This document shows, one piece after another, positions 21,270 to 30,997 of a DNA stretch of 64,000 nt (its first letter is position 1; the number at the start of each line of letters is the position of its first letter). This DNA is from Locusta migratoria (Eukaryota; Arthropoda; Insecta; Orthoptera; Acrididae): assembly GCA_026315105.1 (NCBI GenBank), contig CM048744.1:901709094-901773093 (forward strand), in the 5' to 3' direction. The notes beneath the pieces were generated by a model that did not search any database, was not told the origin of the DNA, and was given only the letters and a program-made list of their open reading frames with translations. Made by a program: the position numbers and the translations under genes.

Positions 21270-21792
21270 TGTAACGTCACAGCTGCGTCCTCCTAATCCT
21301 CGATGAGCGAAATTGCCGTTATATTTCTATTTGCAGCTTAATCATTTAATAAGTGTTCCGATGATTTGACGGTATGGGATGCGGACAGTTACTAGGTTGA
21401 TCCATAACAATAAACTTTGTTAATCTCCTTTATTATGGAACGACAAATGTTAAAAACTCTTCCTTTAAATACACCGATTACATAACCGAGTGCCACTACG
21501 GTGGTGTCTACAAGTCCACACTGAAACAATACGCAATTACAACCAAAACTCATATGCGAGACGACTGATGGGCAAAACTTTAGCCACCGCTAAACGCGGG
21601 TTACGGACGCACTGTCAGCATGCCACTGCCTTGCTGTGCGATCGGCGGGAGACTGCCGCACACCGGTCAACAAACAAAGAACATTCCAACCTAAGCACTA
21701 TTGCCAGCAGCTCTCGCTGCACGCCAACGATAACTATCGTTCGACCAAAACGAACCAGAGAGGTTACTAACCTAAAACCCTGTATCCTCACA
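21270..21792 (-). repeat. 5' LTR of the Gypsy element
   Basis: This is the partner of 13984-14499 with the same first and last bases. In the element's orientation this is the promoter-bearing LTR. The divergence from its partner indicates that the insertion is not recent. Confidence 0.92.
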
Positions 21793-24476
21793 AGTATTTT
21801 GAAGAGATCAGTGTGCATAAAAAATTGCTTCTACAGTATCAGATGCTACCATTGATTAAGTAGAACTTGAACATTGGCTAGCCCAATAAAAAAAATTAAG
21901 CTTAGCTTATAACTTTGAACATGGCTGATTAACAACAACCGTAATCCAATTATTTTTAACAATTTAATATAACAGCCAATCAATTGAGCAATTCTGCTCA
22001 TAATACTTTTGACGTCACGTGTTTCCTGTAACTGTTTTTTATTGTTCTGATGAAGTTGTCACTAGCGACAGCGAAACCTAGGTCAAGTACATGAAAACTA
22101 CGCAATCGGTTGACTGTTATATAAAATCGTTAAAAATGTAGCTTATAGTGTTTATAGAAGAAACCTTTCATTAATCTGGGACATAAGTTGCTGAAACCTT
22201 TTGGAGCGTACAGAAATTCATTCGGTGCAATCCGCTTTTCTGATATTGCGGATGTCCTCTAGTTTGCTTCATTGTACAAATATGATTTTTATTTAATATC
22301 TTAGCTATGTAAATAGCCATACTCCAGCCATTGTGTAGCATGGTTTCCTCGCAAGCTCGGCTACTCAACCACCCTGAACATTCCGGTTCTCTGGAAATGC
22401 TCGTTCCCGGCCATGTTGGATTCTTGAAGCTCGCCAGCCGTTCGGAGTAGGTGTGACGCACCACGCCATCTGTCTCGTCTCTCGTCAGCCTCAGACCCGG
22501 ACAGCTGAATCGCCTGCCTTTAGTCATAACGCTACAGCAGAATGTTTTCAAGCAGTAAACAAGTGAGCAGAATACGAGTCAACTACACCTGCGGATTATG
22601 CACTCTCTATTTACACAGCCCTCACTGGGCATACGTGCGAAGACAGTTTCATGTACTTAACTGCTAGTTATTTTCTGCCGTAACCGATAGCGAATTTATG
22701 ACTGCAGGTCGAAAGAAGTAGTACAATGCGACGTAAAAATGCCATAAAACGGGACGTCAATGTTCAGTTAACTACTACGTCATTAAATATCGCGTAAGTG
22801 CCAATATCATTTTACTATGTCGTGAATGCATCTTCTAAAATTTACGTTGCGTTCCACCACTGCTGTGGTTTCTGATCTTTGAAAGGTGACTTGCATTTCA
22901 GAGTACGACGCATAAAATAGACGCGTCCTCCATTGCTAAAGGGTGGAGTGCAGAGGCGTGTCACTGCCGGCAAGGGTGCTGCTAGGGGACAACGTTAACA
23001 TCTAATTCAGAATATTCAAATATCTCAACTGTTTCAGGGCAGCGCAATAATTTTAATGGCCAAGTTGAAAATTTGTTCAGTGCGGGTTTCCAACCCGGAC
23101 CTTTAGTGGTTGCTTTGACCAATTAGGTTATCCAGTCAGGCCCAGTTTCTCGACTTACCGCACTCTACGACAAGTAGTGCCCCTTCCCCAGAACTTCCTG
23201 TTGCTCGCAGCTTTGTTGCCGAAACGGATCGAACGTGTTTTTGTACAGGCACTGTCGTTTGCCTATTGGAGACATTAATAGGATCCTATATGTGGTGTCC
23301 TTTCAGAGGTCTCATAACGAATGAGATGGTAAGTTCAGAAAGAAAATAGGATATAGTGCTATCCACTACAGGGATTCAGGTAAGCTGTTCCAGGAAAGCA
23401 ATAGAAATCATATAATGAGTGTCGCATTACATGGCTGAAACATTTTAATTTTACTTATCCGAATTATCTTACTGATCCACTGCATGAGTAACGACAGTAT
23501 ACTGACGTTATGAACCGGTTCCTTTCATTATTGTCTGTAGTCTCTCTGGGCAGTTGATCACGTAATTTCATATACTGGTATAATCAAGGAGGTTAGAATA
23601 AAGGGAGATGGCATTATCTATGTCGACCACATACGTCAGTTGAAGCCTGTCCGCCACCTTGGTCAGTGTTGGAATACTATTTCTCCGTTCAAACTATGCG
23701 CCAAGTCGACCCTCTTATTGTTAATGAACTGAACTGACAGTCATTGCAACGTATGTACTTTCAAACAATATACTTTCTCGAATAAATAATAATAAATGCT
23801 CATCATAATATATTTGAAAACTTAATTAACAGCTAATTTGCACTCTTTTCTTTATACATCACGGCACAAACGCCGAACGTTTTATTTCTGTTCTACGTGA
23901 CATTAGCTCTACAATACGTTATACAAATCTTAGAAATGTGGCGGAGTCAGGCTTCACTTTTGTACCCTAAGGGCGTCTTCCTGTATTCTAACCTCCTTGG
24001 CTACAATAGCACTTTTTGTAGTGGCGCCGCGAAAGTCAGCGATAATAGCGGCAACGGGAGTGGGCAGCTGGCATAGACTCTTTGTAAATTAGGTTACACT
24101 GGAATGAATAAACATGGTATCTTGACGTATAGAAAAAAGATGTATTGGAATGGAATGTACATGTCTATTCATTATGTATAAGATGTATAAAGCAAGACAT
24201 TGTCAAAATAGATAATTTAAATGAAACGGTAAAGCAACCTATGCTTATTTCACTATAATACGTTGCAAACTGCATTTAATATATTGAGACAGGTCTTCGT
24301 TGTGTTTAATATCTGGATATTTGTTGATTTGAACCGGGACAATCTTCGGTTATCAACAGTTTGAATTATAGTGGAAATATATATCTGCAACAGATCATGC
24401 ATCCAGAACATGGCCGGAACTGAAACTCATGCCTTCAGTTCGCGTAGTGTGTGTGTGGCTATTATTTTTATTAAAG
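21793..24476. other. No recognised protein gene; hammerhead-like motif and one tRNA-like repeat
   Basis: This 2.7-kb stretch has no frame with a known family. A 126-codon reverse frame at 22171-22551 has no motif that I recognise and lacks typical coding features. The reverse complement of 23079-23145 carries B-box-like GGGTTGGAAACCC and an A-box-like segment, so it may be a tRNA-derived repeat. A hammerhead-core-like motif lies at 22047-22077. A host exon cannot be excluded. Confidence 0.35.
22047..22077 (+). ncRNA. Possible hammerhead-ribozyme-like core
   Basis: CTGATGA is followed by one A and by GTTGTC-ACTAGC-GACAGC, which pairs in all six positions as a stem II hairpin, and then by GAAAC. 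This is the order of the conserved hammerhead core. GTC follows at 22083-22085 as a possible cleavage triplet. Stem III would be tiny and stem I pairs only weakly, so this may be chance. Confidence 0.2.
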
Positions 24477-24904
24477 TGGAAGAGACCAGGAGACACTGGA
24501 AGATAGCAGATTGACTTTATAATGGTAAGGAATAGATTTAGAAACCTGGTTTTAAACTGTAGGCATATTCCGGGGCATATTTAGACTCTGACCATAACTT
24601 ATTGGTTATGAACTGCAGATAAAAACTTAGACGACTGCAGAAAGGTAGAAAAGTTAGGAGATGGTTGAAGGAACCAGAGGTGTTGAGAGTTTCAGAGGGA
24701 ACATTAGGCAAGGATTGGATGAAACTGGGGAAAGTAATACAGTAGAAGAAGAATGAGTAGCTCTGAGAGATAGGGTAGATAAGGCCACAGAGGATCATAT
24801 AAGCAGAAGGACAAGGCCTAATAGAAATTCCTGGATAACACAGGATATACTGAACTTGATTGATAAGAGGAGAAAATACAAAAATACTAAATTCACATTA
24901 CGAC

Positions 24905-26200
24905 TTATCTTAGAAGACAGGCTAAGGAAAGGCAAACCTACTTTTTTAGCTTTTGTAGTTTAGTTAAATGGTTTTGAAAAAGTCGACTGGAATACACACT
25001 TTCAAATTCTGAAGGTAGCAAAGGTAACATCTACGGAATGAAGAGTTATATTGAACATATATAAAAACCAGACAGCAGTTAATAGTCAAAGGGCAAGAAG
25101 GGGACGCAGAGGTTGGGGAGTAAGGATTGTAGCCTTTCCCCAATGTTGTTCAATCTGCACATTGAGCAAGCAGTGAAGGAATGCAAGTAGAAATTTGGAG
25201 AGGTAATCAAAGTTGAGGGGGAAGAAATAAAAACTTTGCGATTTGCCGATGACATAGTAATTATGTCATAGACTGCGGAGGATATGGAAGAGCAACTGAA
25301 TGGAATGGATAGTGTCTTGAATGGAAGATATTAGATGAACGGAAATAAGAGTAAAACGAAGTTAATGGAATGTAATGTCAGAAACTCAGGTGATGCTGAG
25401 TGAATTAGATTAGGTAACGAGACAATAAAAGTAGTAGATGAGTTTTGTTATTTTGTTACCAATATAACTTTTAATGGCCGAAGTAAAGAAGATATAAAAT
25501 GCAGAATGGACATGGAAAGAAAAGCGTTTCTGAAGAAGCGAAAATTGTTAACGTCCAATATTAATGTAGATGTTAGGAAGCCCTTTCTGAAAGGGTTGGC
25601 CGCGGTGGCCGAGGGGTCTGAGGCGCTCCAGTCACGGTCTGCACGGCCACTACGGTCGGGGGTTCGAATGACCCCTCGGGCATGGATATTTGTGCCTTCC
25701 TTAGTTGTAAGTAGTTCATAAGTAGTTTGAAAGTTTAGGGACTGATGACCCCGTAGTTAAGTCCCATAGACTCTACAAACATTTGAACATTTTTTTTTTT
25801 TGAAAGGATTTGTCTGGAGTGTAGCATTGTGTGGGAGTGAAACTTGGGCGATAAGGAGTTCAGACAAAAAGATGACAGAAGCTTTTGAAATGTGGTGTTA
25901 GAGACGAATGTTGAAAATTAGATGTGTAGGTCACGTAACTAACTAGGAGGTGCTTAACCGAATTGTTGAGAATAGGAGTTTCTCGCATATACTGAATGAA
26001 GGCATAGATTGGTGGGACACATTAGAGACATCAAGCAATTGTCAACTTAGCATTAGAAGGAAGTGTATGGGGTGAAAATCGTAGAGGGAGACCGATGGAC
26101 GAATACAGTGAATAGGTTCAAAAGGATGTAGGATGCCGAACATATTCTCAGATGAAGAGGCTTGCACAGGACAGGGTAGCGTGGAGAGCTGCATCAAACC
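24905..26200 (+). pseudogene. RTE reverse transcriptase (broken)
   Basis: Traces of motif A (FEKVDWN) appear at about 24975. A CSLSPMLFNLHIEQAVKE-like block with frameshifts lies at 25125-25180, FADDIVIM (both aspartates present) at 25238-25265, KAFLKKRKLLTSNIN at 25520-25560, and after the SINE the C-terminal GSETWAI, EAFEMWC and RGRP blocks. More than ten stops or frameshifts are visible. Confidence 0.8.
25595..25800 (+). mobile_element. tRNA-derived SINE inserted in the RTE copy
   Basis: The tRNA-like head (A box GGTGGCCGAGGGG, B box GGGGTTCGAATGAC) precedes the common body, which ends in AAGTCCCATAGACTCTACAAA and a T-rich tail. The 7-bp TSD TGAAAGG occurs at 25588-25594 and 25801-25807. 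Removing the SINE and one TSD restores the RTE reading frame across the junction, as seen in the copy at 29526-30644. Confidence 0.9.
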
Positions 26201-26257
26201 AGTCAGCGGACTGAAGACCACAACACAACAACATTCAGCGTGTTGTTTGTCACGACT

Positions 26258-26596
26258 CAGTGGCGGACTAAGGGAGAGGGGGGGGGGGGGCAGAGGGGTC
26301 GGACCGCCCCGGGCCTTCGGTCTTGGGGAGCCTCCAAATATCGCAAAAACAAGTTTTTTTATTATTTAGTTTTATTTTATTTATTTACTTTTTTTACTTT
26401 CATCGCGCTTGGGATCTCGTTCTGCTGGGGCCTCCAAAACTCGAAAGCTATAGTTTCAGACTGTCCCGTGCCTCTCGTCCTGGGGGGGAGGGCTCAAATT
26501 ATTTTTTATAGTAATACATAGTGGCCCGGGGGGGGGGGGGAGACTCATTTCGTTTCGCCGCCGCCCCGGGCCTCCAACAGCCTTAGTCCGTCCCTG
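26258..26596. mobile_element. hAT-type MITE with 8-bp target duplication
   Basis: The ends are CAGTGGCGGACTAAGG and, inverted, CAGGGACGGACTAAGG. The 8-bp TSD TCACGACT lies directly outside at 26250-26257 and 26597-26604. CAG-type ends and 8-bp TSDs are hallmarks of the hAT superfamily. The inside contains G runs and T-rich sequence with no transposase, so the element is non-autonomous. It lies 25 bases after the RTE 3' tail. Confidence 0.85.
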
Positions 26597-26604
26597 TCAC
26601 GACT

Positions 26605-28232
26605 AGTCGTCGCGTAGTGCAGACCGTGCAACAGAGCGACATATTGTTTCTTTTCATCTAAATGGTATTTAATCAAAATTAAACTCACGCATATATACTC
26701 ACAAGGTGGGTGAAACTTTACGACTCTTCTCGCCGGTTCCAATTCTTATGTTGGCAACAGATGAACAATGAAGAGTAGAAATGCGTTAATATCTTTTACG
26801 AGATACGGAGTAAATGGTACTACAGCTCGTTTCACTCGCTTTGTAACCCTCTCTATGGTTGACAGATTCTTGCCCGTTCAGAAAAACATAATTTTCGTTT
26901 TGATTGAAGTTGTCAAGAGAAAACATTTATTGGTCATCTGATTTGCCGCCATTACCACTGGTGCTAACAGTCCCACTGCAGCCCGGCGAGATGCGTCGAA
27001 CAATTTAACCCACAAATATATATAAAAATATTACCACTTCTATACACATTGAGGAAGATAGTAAACTGGAAATAAATACTATTTGAGTTTTACGTACATT
27101 CTTTCTTGTTTAATGTAATTGTTCTTTTTCAACGGTTATGGGCAGAACTATTTTGCAGCAATTATTAAGCATATTATTGAAGAGCATAATTGACTAATAA
27201 ATGTACAATAACACTGTAGTTAAAGACCCATTATTGTCATTATTTTCAACAGATCATTACAATAAGGTCGATTTTTTTCCTTTTTGTGTATTATTATTTC
27301 ACAGCTTTTCTGTATCTTGAATTCTGTGTTGATATTTTGAACATTTGCTCTCGAGAAAGTTTTTCTACTCCTAGGGACTAAAAGTCCATACGATCTGACT
27401 ACAAGTAAAAGACCCTGGCTGTTTCACCCTGACGACGTAACGTTCTGATGAAATCTGTTGTGAGCTCACATCATTTAATCTGAGAACTGATATTCATTCC
27501 CAGAAATTATGTATTTTGTTGCGCAAGTCAATGGGTGTATAATTCAATAGAACTATTCTTTCCCAAACTGAAGTGAATGGCAGTTGCTTTCTTTATCTTC
27601 AGTGTAACTTCCTGTCATGTTTACCAACTGTGCCTGAGCTCCTCAGTGGGCACAACATTGCAGTTTACTACAACTAACATTATTCAGACTGTCATTGACA
27701 TCTATGACGGACAGAATTAGTCTTGATTTAACACCTTGAGAAAGTTACACATTATTCGTTTTCAAAATAAAAACGTCTTTTTCGTTCTGCAATGTATTTT
27801 TTAGTTCTTGTCTTTTACTGAGAATGCTTTAAAATAAAAAGTCGAATAATTCGCTAGCTATAGACGATGGTCTGCAAACATGACCTATATTGTGTTTCAA
27901 TCCTAGTAAGAGTTTTCCTGAAAGTTTGGTCTTACTTGATGATTGACTTCTTATCTTTTTATCCTATTTGCTAATTAAAACTGGAGGCAGATATTAACTA
28001 CACTTATCATTGCTAATCTTTCCAACTTATTTAGGAGACCAATATGATCATCAGTGTCAAGTACTTTATAAAGATGGAAGACATTTATATAATGTATATA
28101 AGGTTTACTCATAAGTAAGAAGTGGAATTTATAAAATTACGCCATTGCTAACTGAATAATTGATGATAGTACTCAGAATACACAAAATTATCTGTGAACG
28201 TAATCTACATACTATGATGAAAATATGTAGCT
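26605..28232. other. No recognised gene
   Basis: AT-rich sequence with no long open frame and no recognised repeat. It may be intronic or intergenic. Confidence 0.4.
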
Positions 28233-28243
28233 GCTTATTCATA

Positions 28244-28434
28244 GCCGGCCGCGGTGGACGAGCGGTCTGCGGCGTGCCAGTCACGGTCCGCACGGCCGCT
28301 GCGGTTGGGAGTTCGAATCCCCCTTCGGGCATGGATGTTTATGCCGTCATTAGTATAAACTAGTTCATAAGTAGTTTGTAAGTTTAGGGACCCCGTAGAT
28401 AAGTCCCATAAGCTCTAAAACTTTTGAACATTTT
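28244..28434 (+). mobile_element. tRNA-derived SINE
   Basis: The head GCCGGCCGCGGTGG and B-box GAGTTCGAATCCCCC are followed by the shared body ending TTTTGAACATTTT. The TSD GCTTATTCATA at 28233-28243 reappears as GCTAATTCATA at 28435-28445, with one mismatch. The body carries a small deletion around GGGACCCCGTAG. Confidence 0.9.
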
Positions 28435-28445
28435 GCTAATTCATA

Positions 28446-29219
28446 TTATAACTGGTGAGGCAATAACAGTAACGCATACATTGTTTCAGTAAATATATGG
28501 CGTAAAAGCTACGAACACAAAATAATGAAAGTAGTAAAATACTTCATTTTGTGTTGGACTGGTTAACATTATGTGTTACTTTTAAGTTTCATTATTTTTA
28601 TTTTCAGCCAGGGTACATTTCTCATACAGAACTCTGTCGTGCCTGATGTTACAGCATGGCGCGAGGGATGAAGTCCTTGAGTACTCCACAGCTGCCAAGT
28701 GTTGGACTAGTCGTTCGTAACCTCGCCCGTCAAGTGTCATGGTTTCTACTGCTATGTGAAATACATAAAGCGCGAAGTAACATTTTAATAATTAAAGCGA
28801 AGCCATCCTCTCTTTCTATTCAGTTTATGAACGCTTTACAGCAGTCATGAAATTTGTTCATGTGCAGCATATAATACCATGTTTGCGTATGATTTATAGA
28901 AAGAAAGAACAGTACGAAAAACATTACAGAAAGTAATTTTAGAGATTGTAAAAGTATTTAGGTGGTAAATATTTTACGAACCTAATGTGGTGTGAAAATA
29001 GTTTGTTCATAGAGAAAAAATAGAGTTCACTATCACTTTTGGTAACCCCCGAGTTGAATCTCTTTGTGTGTATTAATTTTCTTTATTATATCACGTTGGG
29101 ATTTACACAGTCAATCATTGTAAGAACTAAATATCTGATTGAGATATACCAAAATTAATATCGGGGCTTCAGGGCTTTGTAGAATTTATCACGATAACCG
29201 TACCATTGCAAGATAGAAA
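28446..29219. other. No recognised gene; weak splice-acceptor-like site at 28607
   Basis: A pyrimidine tract ending TTTTCAG at 28607 resembles a 3' splice site. The following + strand sequence is open for 18 to 36 codons depending on frame, but I recognise no protein. It is AT-rich otherwise. Confidence 0.3.
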
Positions 29220-29506
29220 ATGAACGAGCAACTCACATCGTTTGTCCTGCAAGTGCCCATGCGCGTGCGCAACGTCTGGTTCTTCTGTCTTCGTTTGGAA
29301 GCGCTAGTAGTCAAGATGGCAACGGGACAGCATAAACCTTTTACTGTGTTACAGTTTGAAAAGACCAAATACGTAATTATAGTACAACGTGCGTTCCGCA
29401 TTAACTCCAAGTGATAATATCCGTTGAAGGTATCATTAGGTTTAAGACGCAGTTTGTCTTTGCAAAAGGAAGAGTAGCGGTCGACCATGCATGACGGAAG
29501 AACGTG
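29220..29506 (+). pseudogene. Mariner-superfamily transposase N-terminal helix-turn-helix (DUF4817-like), interrupted
   Basis: The frame includes MATGQHKPFTVLQFEKTKYV and then IIVQRAFRIN, the start of the helix-turn-helix domain that precedes many mariner-like transposases (FCVLxFxKTxSVxxVQRxFR type). After stops and a shift, CLCKRKSSGRP and TEERV at about 29457-29506 continue the same protein. An RTE element is inserted immediately after, and transposase-like FARSPKKSGR residues resume at about 30651. This domain normally binds the transposon's inverted repeats. No catalytic domain can be traced beyond 30720. Confidence 0.6.
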
Positions 29507-30650
29507 TCTGTTGTTGTTGTGGTCTTCAGTCCAGAGACTGGTTTGATGCAGCTCTCCACCCTACTCTATCCTGAGCAAGCCTTTTCATCTCCTCATAAGA
29601 ACGACAACCCACATCCACTTGGATCTGCTTACTATACGCGTCTCTTGGTCTCCCTCTGCGATTTTTACCCCACACACTTCCCTCCAACGCTAAATTCTCA
29701 ATTCCTTGATGTCTAAGAATGTGTCCTACCAATCTATCCCTTCTTTTAGTCAAGGTATGCCAGAAATTTCTTTTCTCCCCAATTCGGTTCAGTACCTCCT
29801 CATTAGTTACCCGATCCACCCACCTAATCTTCAGCAGTCTTCTGTAGCACCACATTTCAAAAGCCTCTATCCTCTTTCTGTCCACACTGCTTATCGTCCA
29901 TGTTTCACTCCCATACAAGGCAACACTCCATACAAATGCCTTCAGAAAGGACTTCCTTAGGCTTAAATCAATATTCGATGTTAACAGATTTCTCTTTTTC
30001 AAAAACGCCTTTCTACCCATTGCCATTCTGCATTTTATATCATCTGTACTGCGACCATCATTTGTTATTTTACTGCCCAAGTAACAAAACGCATCTACCT
30101 CCTTTATTGTTTCGTTACCTAGTCTAATTCCTTCAGCATCACCTGATTTTCTTACACTGCACTCCATTACCCTAGTTTTACTCTTGTTAATGTTCATCTT
30201 ATATGCACCTTTCAGCACACTGCCCATTCTGTTCAATTGCTCTTCCAGGTCCTTTGCTGTATCTGACAGAATTACTATGTCGTCGGCAAAACGCAATGTT
30301 TTTAATTCTTCACCCTGAACTTTAATTCCTTCTCCAAATTTCTCCTTGCTTTCCTTTATAGCTTGCTCAATGTACAAATTTAACAACATTGGGGAAAGGC
30401 TACAACCCTGTCTTACTCCCTTTCCAACCACTGCAACCCTTTCATGCCCTTCAACTCTGACAACCGCTATCTGGTTTTTGTACAAGTTGCAAATAACCTT
30501 ACGCTCCCTATATTTTACTCCTGCTTGCTTCAGAACTTGAAAGAGTTTATTCCAATCAACATTGTCAAAAGCCTTCTCCAAATCTACAAAAGCTAGAAAT
30601 GTTGGTTTGCCTTTTCTTAATCTATCTTCTAGGATAAGCATCACTTCGCA
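29507..30650 (-). mobile_element. RTE-type LINE, 5'-truncated, well preserved
   Basis: A reverse-strand insertion of 1.14 kb has a TGTTGTTGTTGTGG end, the complement of the CAACAACA tail seen at 26220. It contains one open frame covering most of the RT. Its 5' truncation falls near 30650. It splits a mariner-like transposase, parts of which lie on both sides. It is the youngest-looking RTE copy in the window. Confidence 0.88.
29526..30644 (-). CDS. RTE-clade reverse transcriptase (372 codons, 5'-truncated)
   Basis: The blocks occur in order: FVDLEKAFDNVDW (motif A, about residues 18-31), GVRQGCSLSPMLLNLYIEQA (about 81-100), FADDIVILSDTA (motif C, both aspartates, about 118-129), INKSKTRVM, FCYLGSKITNDGRS, KAFLKKRNLLTSN and SVALYGSETWTI. 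The C-terminus has AFEMWCYRRLLKI, RDRLVGHILRH and RGRPRDAY. This layout matches the RTE/BovB clade. The enzyme copies the element RNA at the target site. The upstream endonuclease and RT fingers are missing, so it cannot move alone. The ATG is internal to the original protein. Confidence 0.92.
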   Translation of the reverse strand: MMLILEDRLRKGKPTFLAFVDLEKAFDNVDWNKLFQVLKQAGVKYRERKVICNLYKNQIAVVRVEGHERVAVVGKGVRQGCSLSPMLLNLYIEQAIKESKEKFGEGIKVQGEELKTLRFADDIVILSDTAKDLEEQLNRMGSVLKGAYKMNINKSKTRVMECSVRKSGDAEGIRLGNETIKEVDAFCYLGSKITNDGRSTDDIKCRMAMGRKAFLKKRNLLTSNIDLSLRKSFLKAFVWSVALYGSETWTISSVDRKRIEAFEMWCYRRLLKIRWVDRVTNEEVLNRIGEKRNFWHTLTKRRDRLVGHILRHQGIENLALEGSVWGKNRRGRPRDAYSKQIQVDVGCRSYEEMKRLAQDRVGWRAASNQSLD

Positions 30651-30997
30651 CGTAGCCCCAAGAAATCAGGTCGGAGCATGGGAAATGGAATTTCCTCTGT
30701 AGATTGACTGCATTTACATACTATTTTATCCTCAAACCGAAGTCTACCACCTGCTTTGCCCACGAATGAGTCTATGTGATGATAACATTCCATATCTGTA
30801 GGAAACGTCATACAGAGATAAATATTTGAACTGACTGATGTGAAATCTTAGTAATCTTTGATTGGATCTTAAGCAGCTTCTTTCTGGCATTATTTCCTTG
30901 TACAGAACTGTATCATATCCACTACTACCATCAAGTCGCCTATAGCGTCCATATTTGGACTAAGTGCAGAATTACCTAATAAAGAAATCCTTCATAT

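Larger units (their letters stand above)
13984..21792 (-). mobile_element. Complete but inactive Ty3/Gypsy LTR retrotransposon
   Basis: Two similar LTRs (13984-14499 and 21270-21792) enclose a reverse-strand gag, protease, RT, RNase H and integrase in that order. RT before integrase places it in Ty3/Gypsy. A primer-binding-like TGGTGACACGGTGACAAG starts two bases inside the 5' (right) LTR. About 1.6 kb of AT-rich sequence separates the integrase stop from the 3' LTR. The flanks AGAA and AGTA may be a decayed 4-bp TSD. Stops, frameshifts and two lost catalytic aspartates (protease, integrase) show that it is dead. Confidence 0.9.
24477..26233 (+). mobile_element. RTE-type LINE, 3' part, with internal deletion and SINE insertion
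   Basis: It starts in the endonuclease tail (WKRPGDTGR) and jumps near 24895 to the RT start (LEDRLRKGKPTFLA-like), skipping the RT N-terminus. It then runs to the element's 3' end with the CAACACAACAACA tail at about 26220. It parallels 29507-30650 in reverse orientation. A SINE at 25595-25800 interrupts it. The RT motif C still reads FADDIVIM but stops abound, so the copy is dead. Confidence 0.85.

Noticed and set aside
28129..28363. Short frames on both strands across 28244-28434 (and likewise over the other SINEs)
   Set aside because: They are translations of the GC-rich tRNA-like SINE heads and recur in each SINE copy.
29526..30644. A host protein gene, as automatic annotation sometimes calls RTE proteins
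   Set aside because: RT motifs A and C, the CAACAACA tail and the other RTE copies here show that it is a retrotransposon product.
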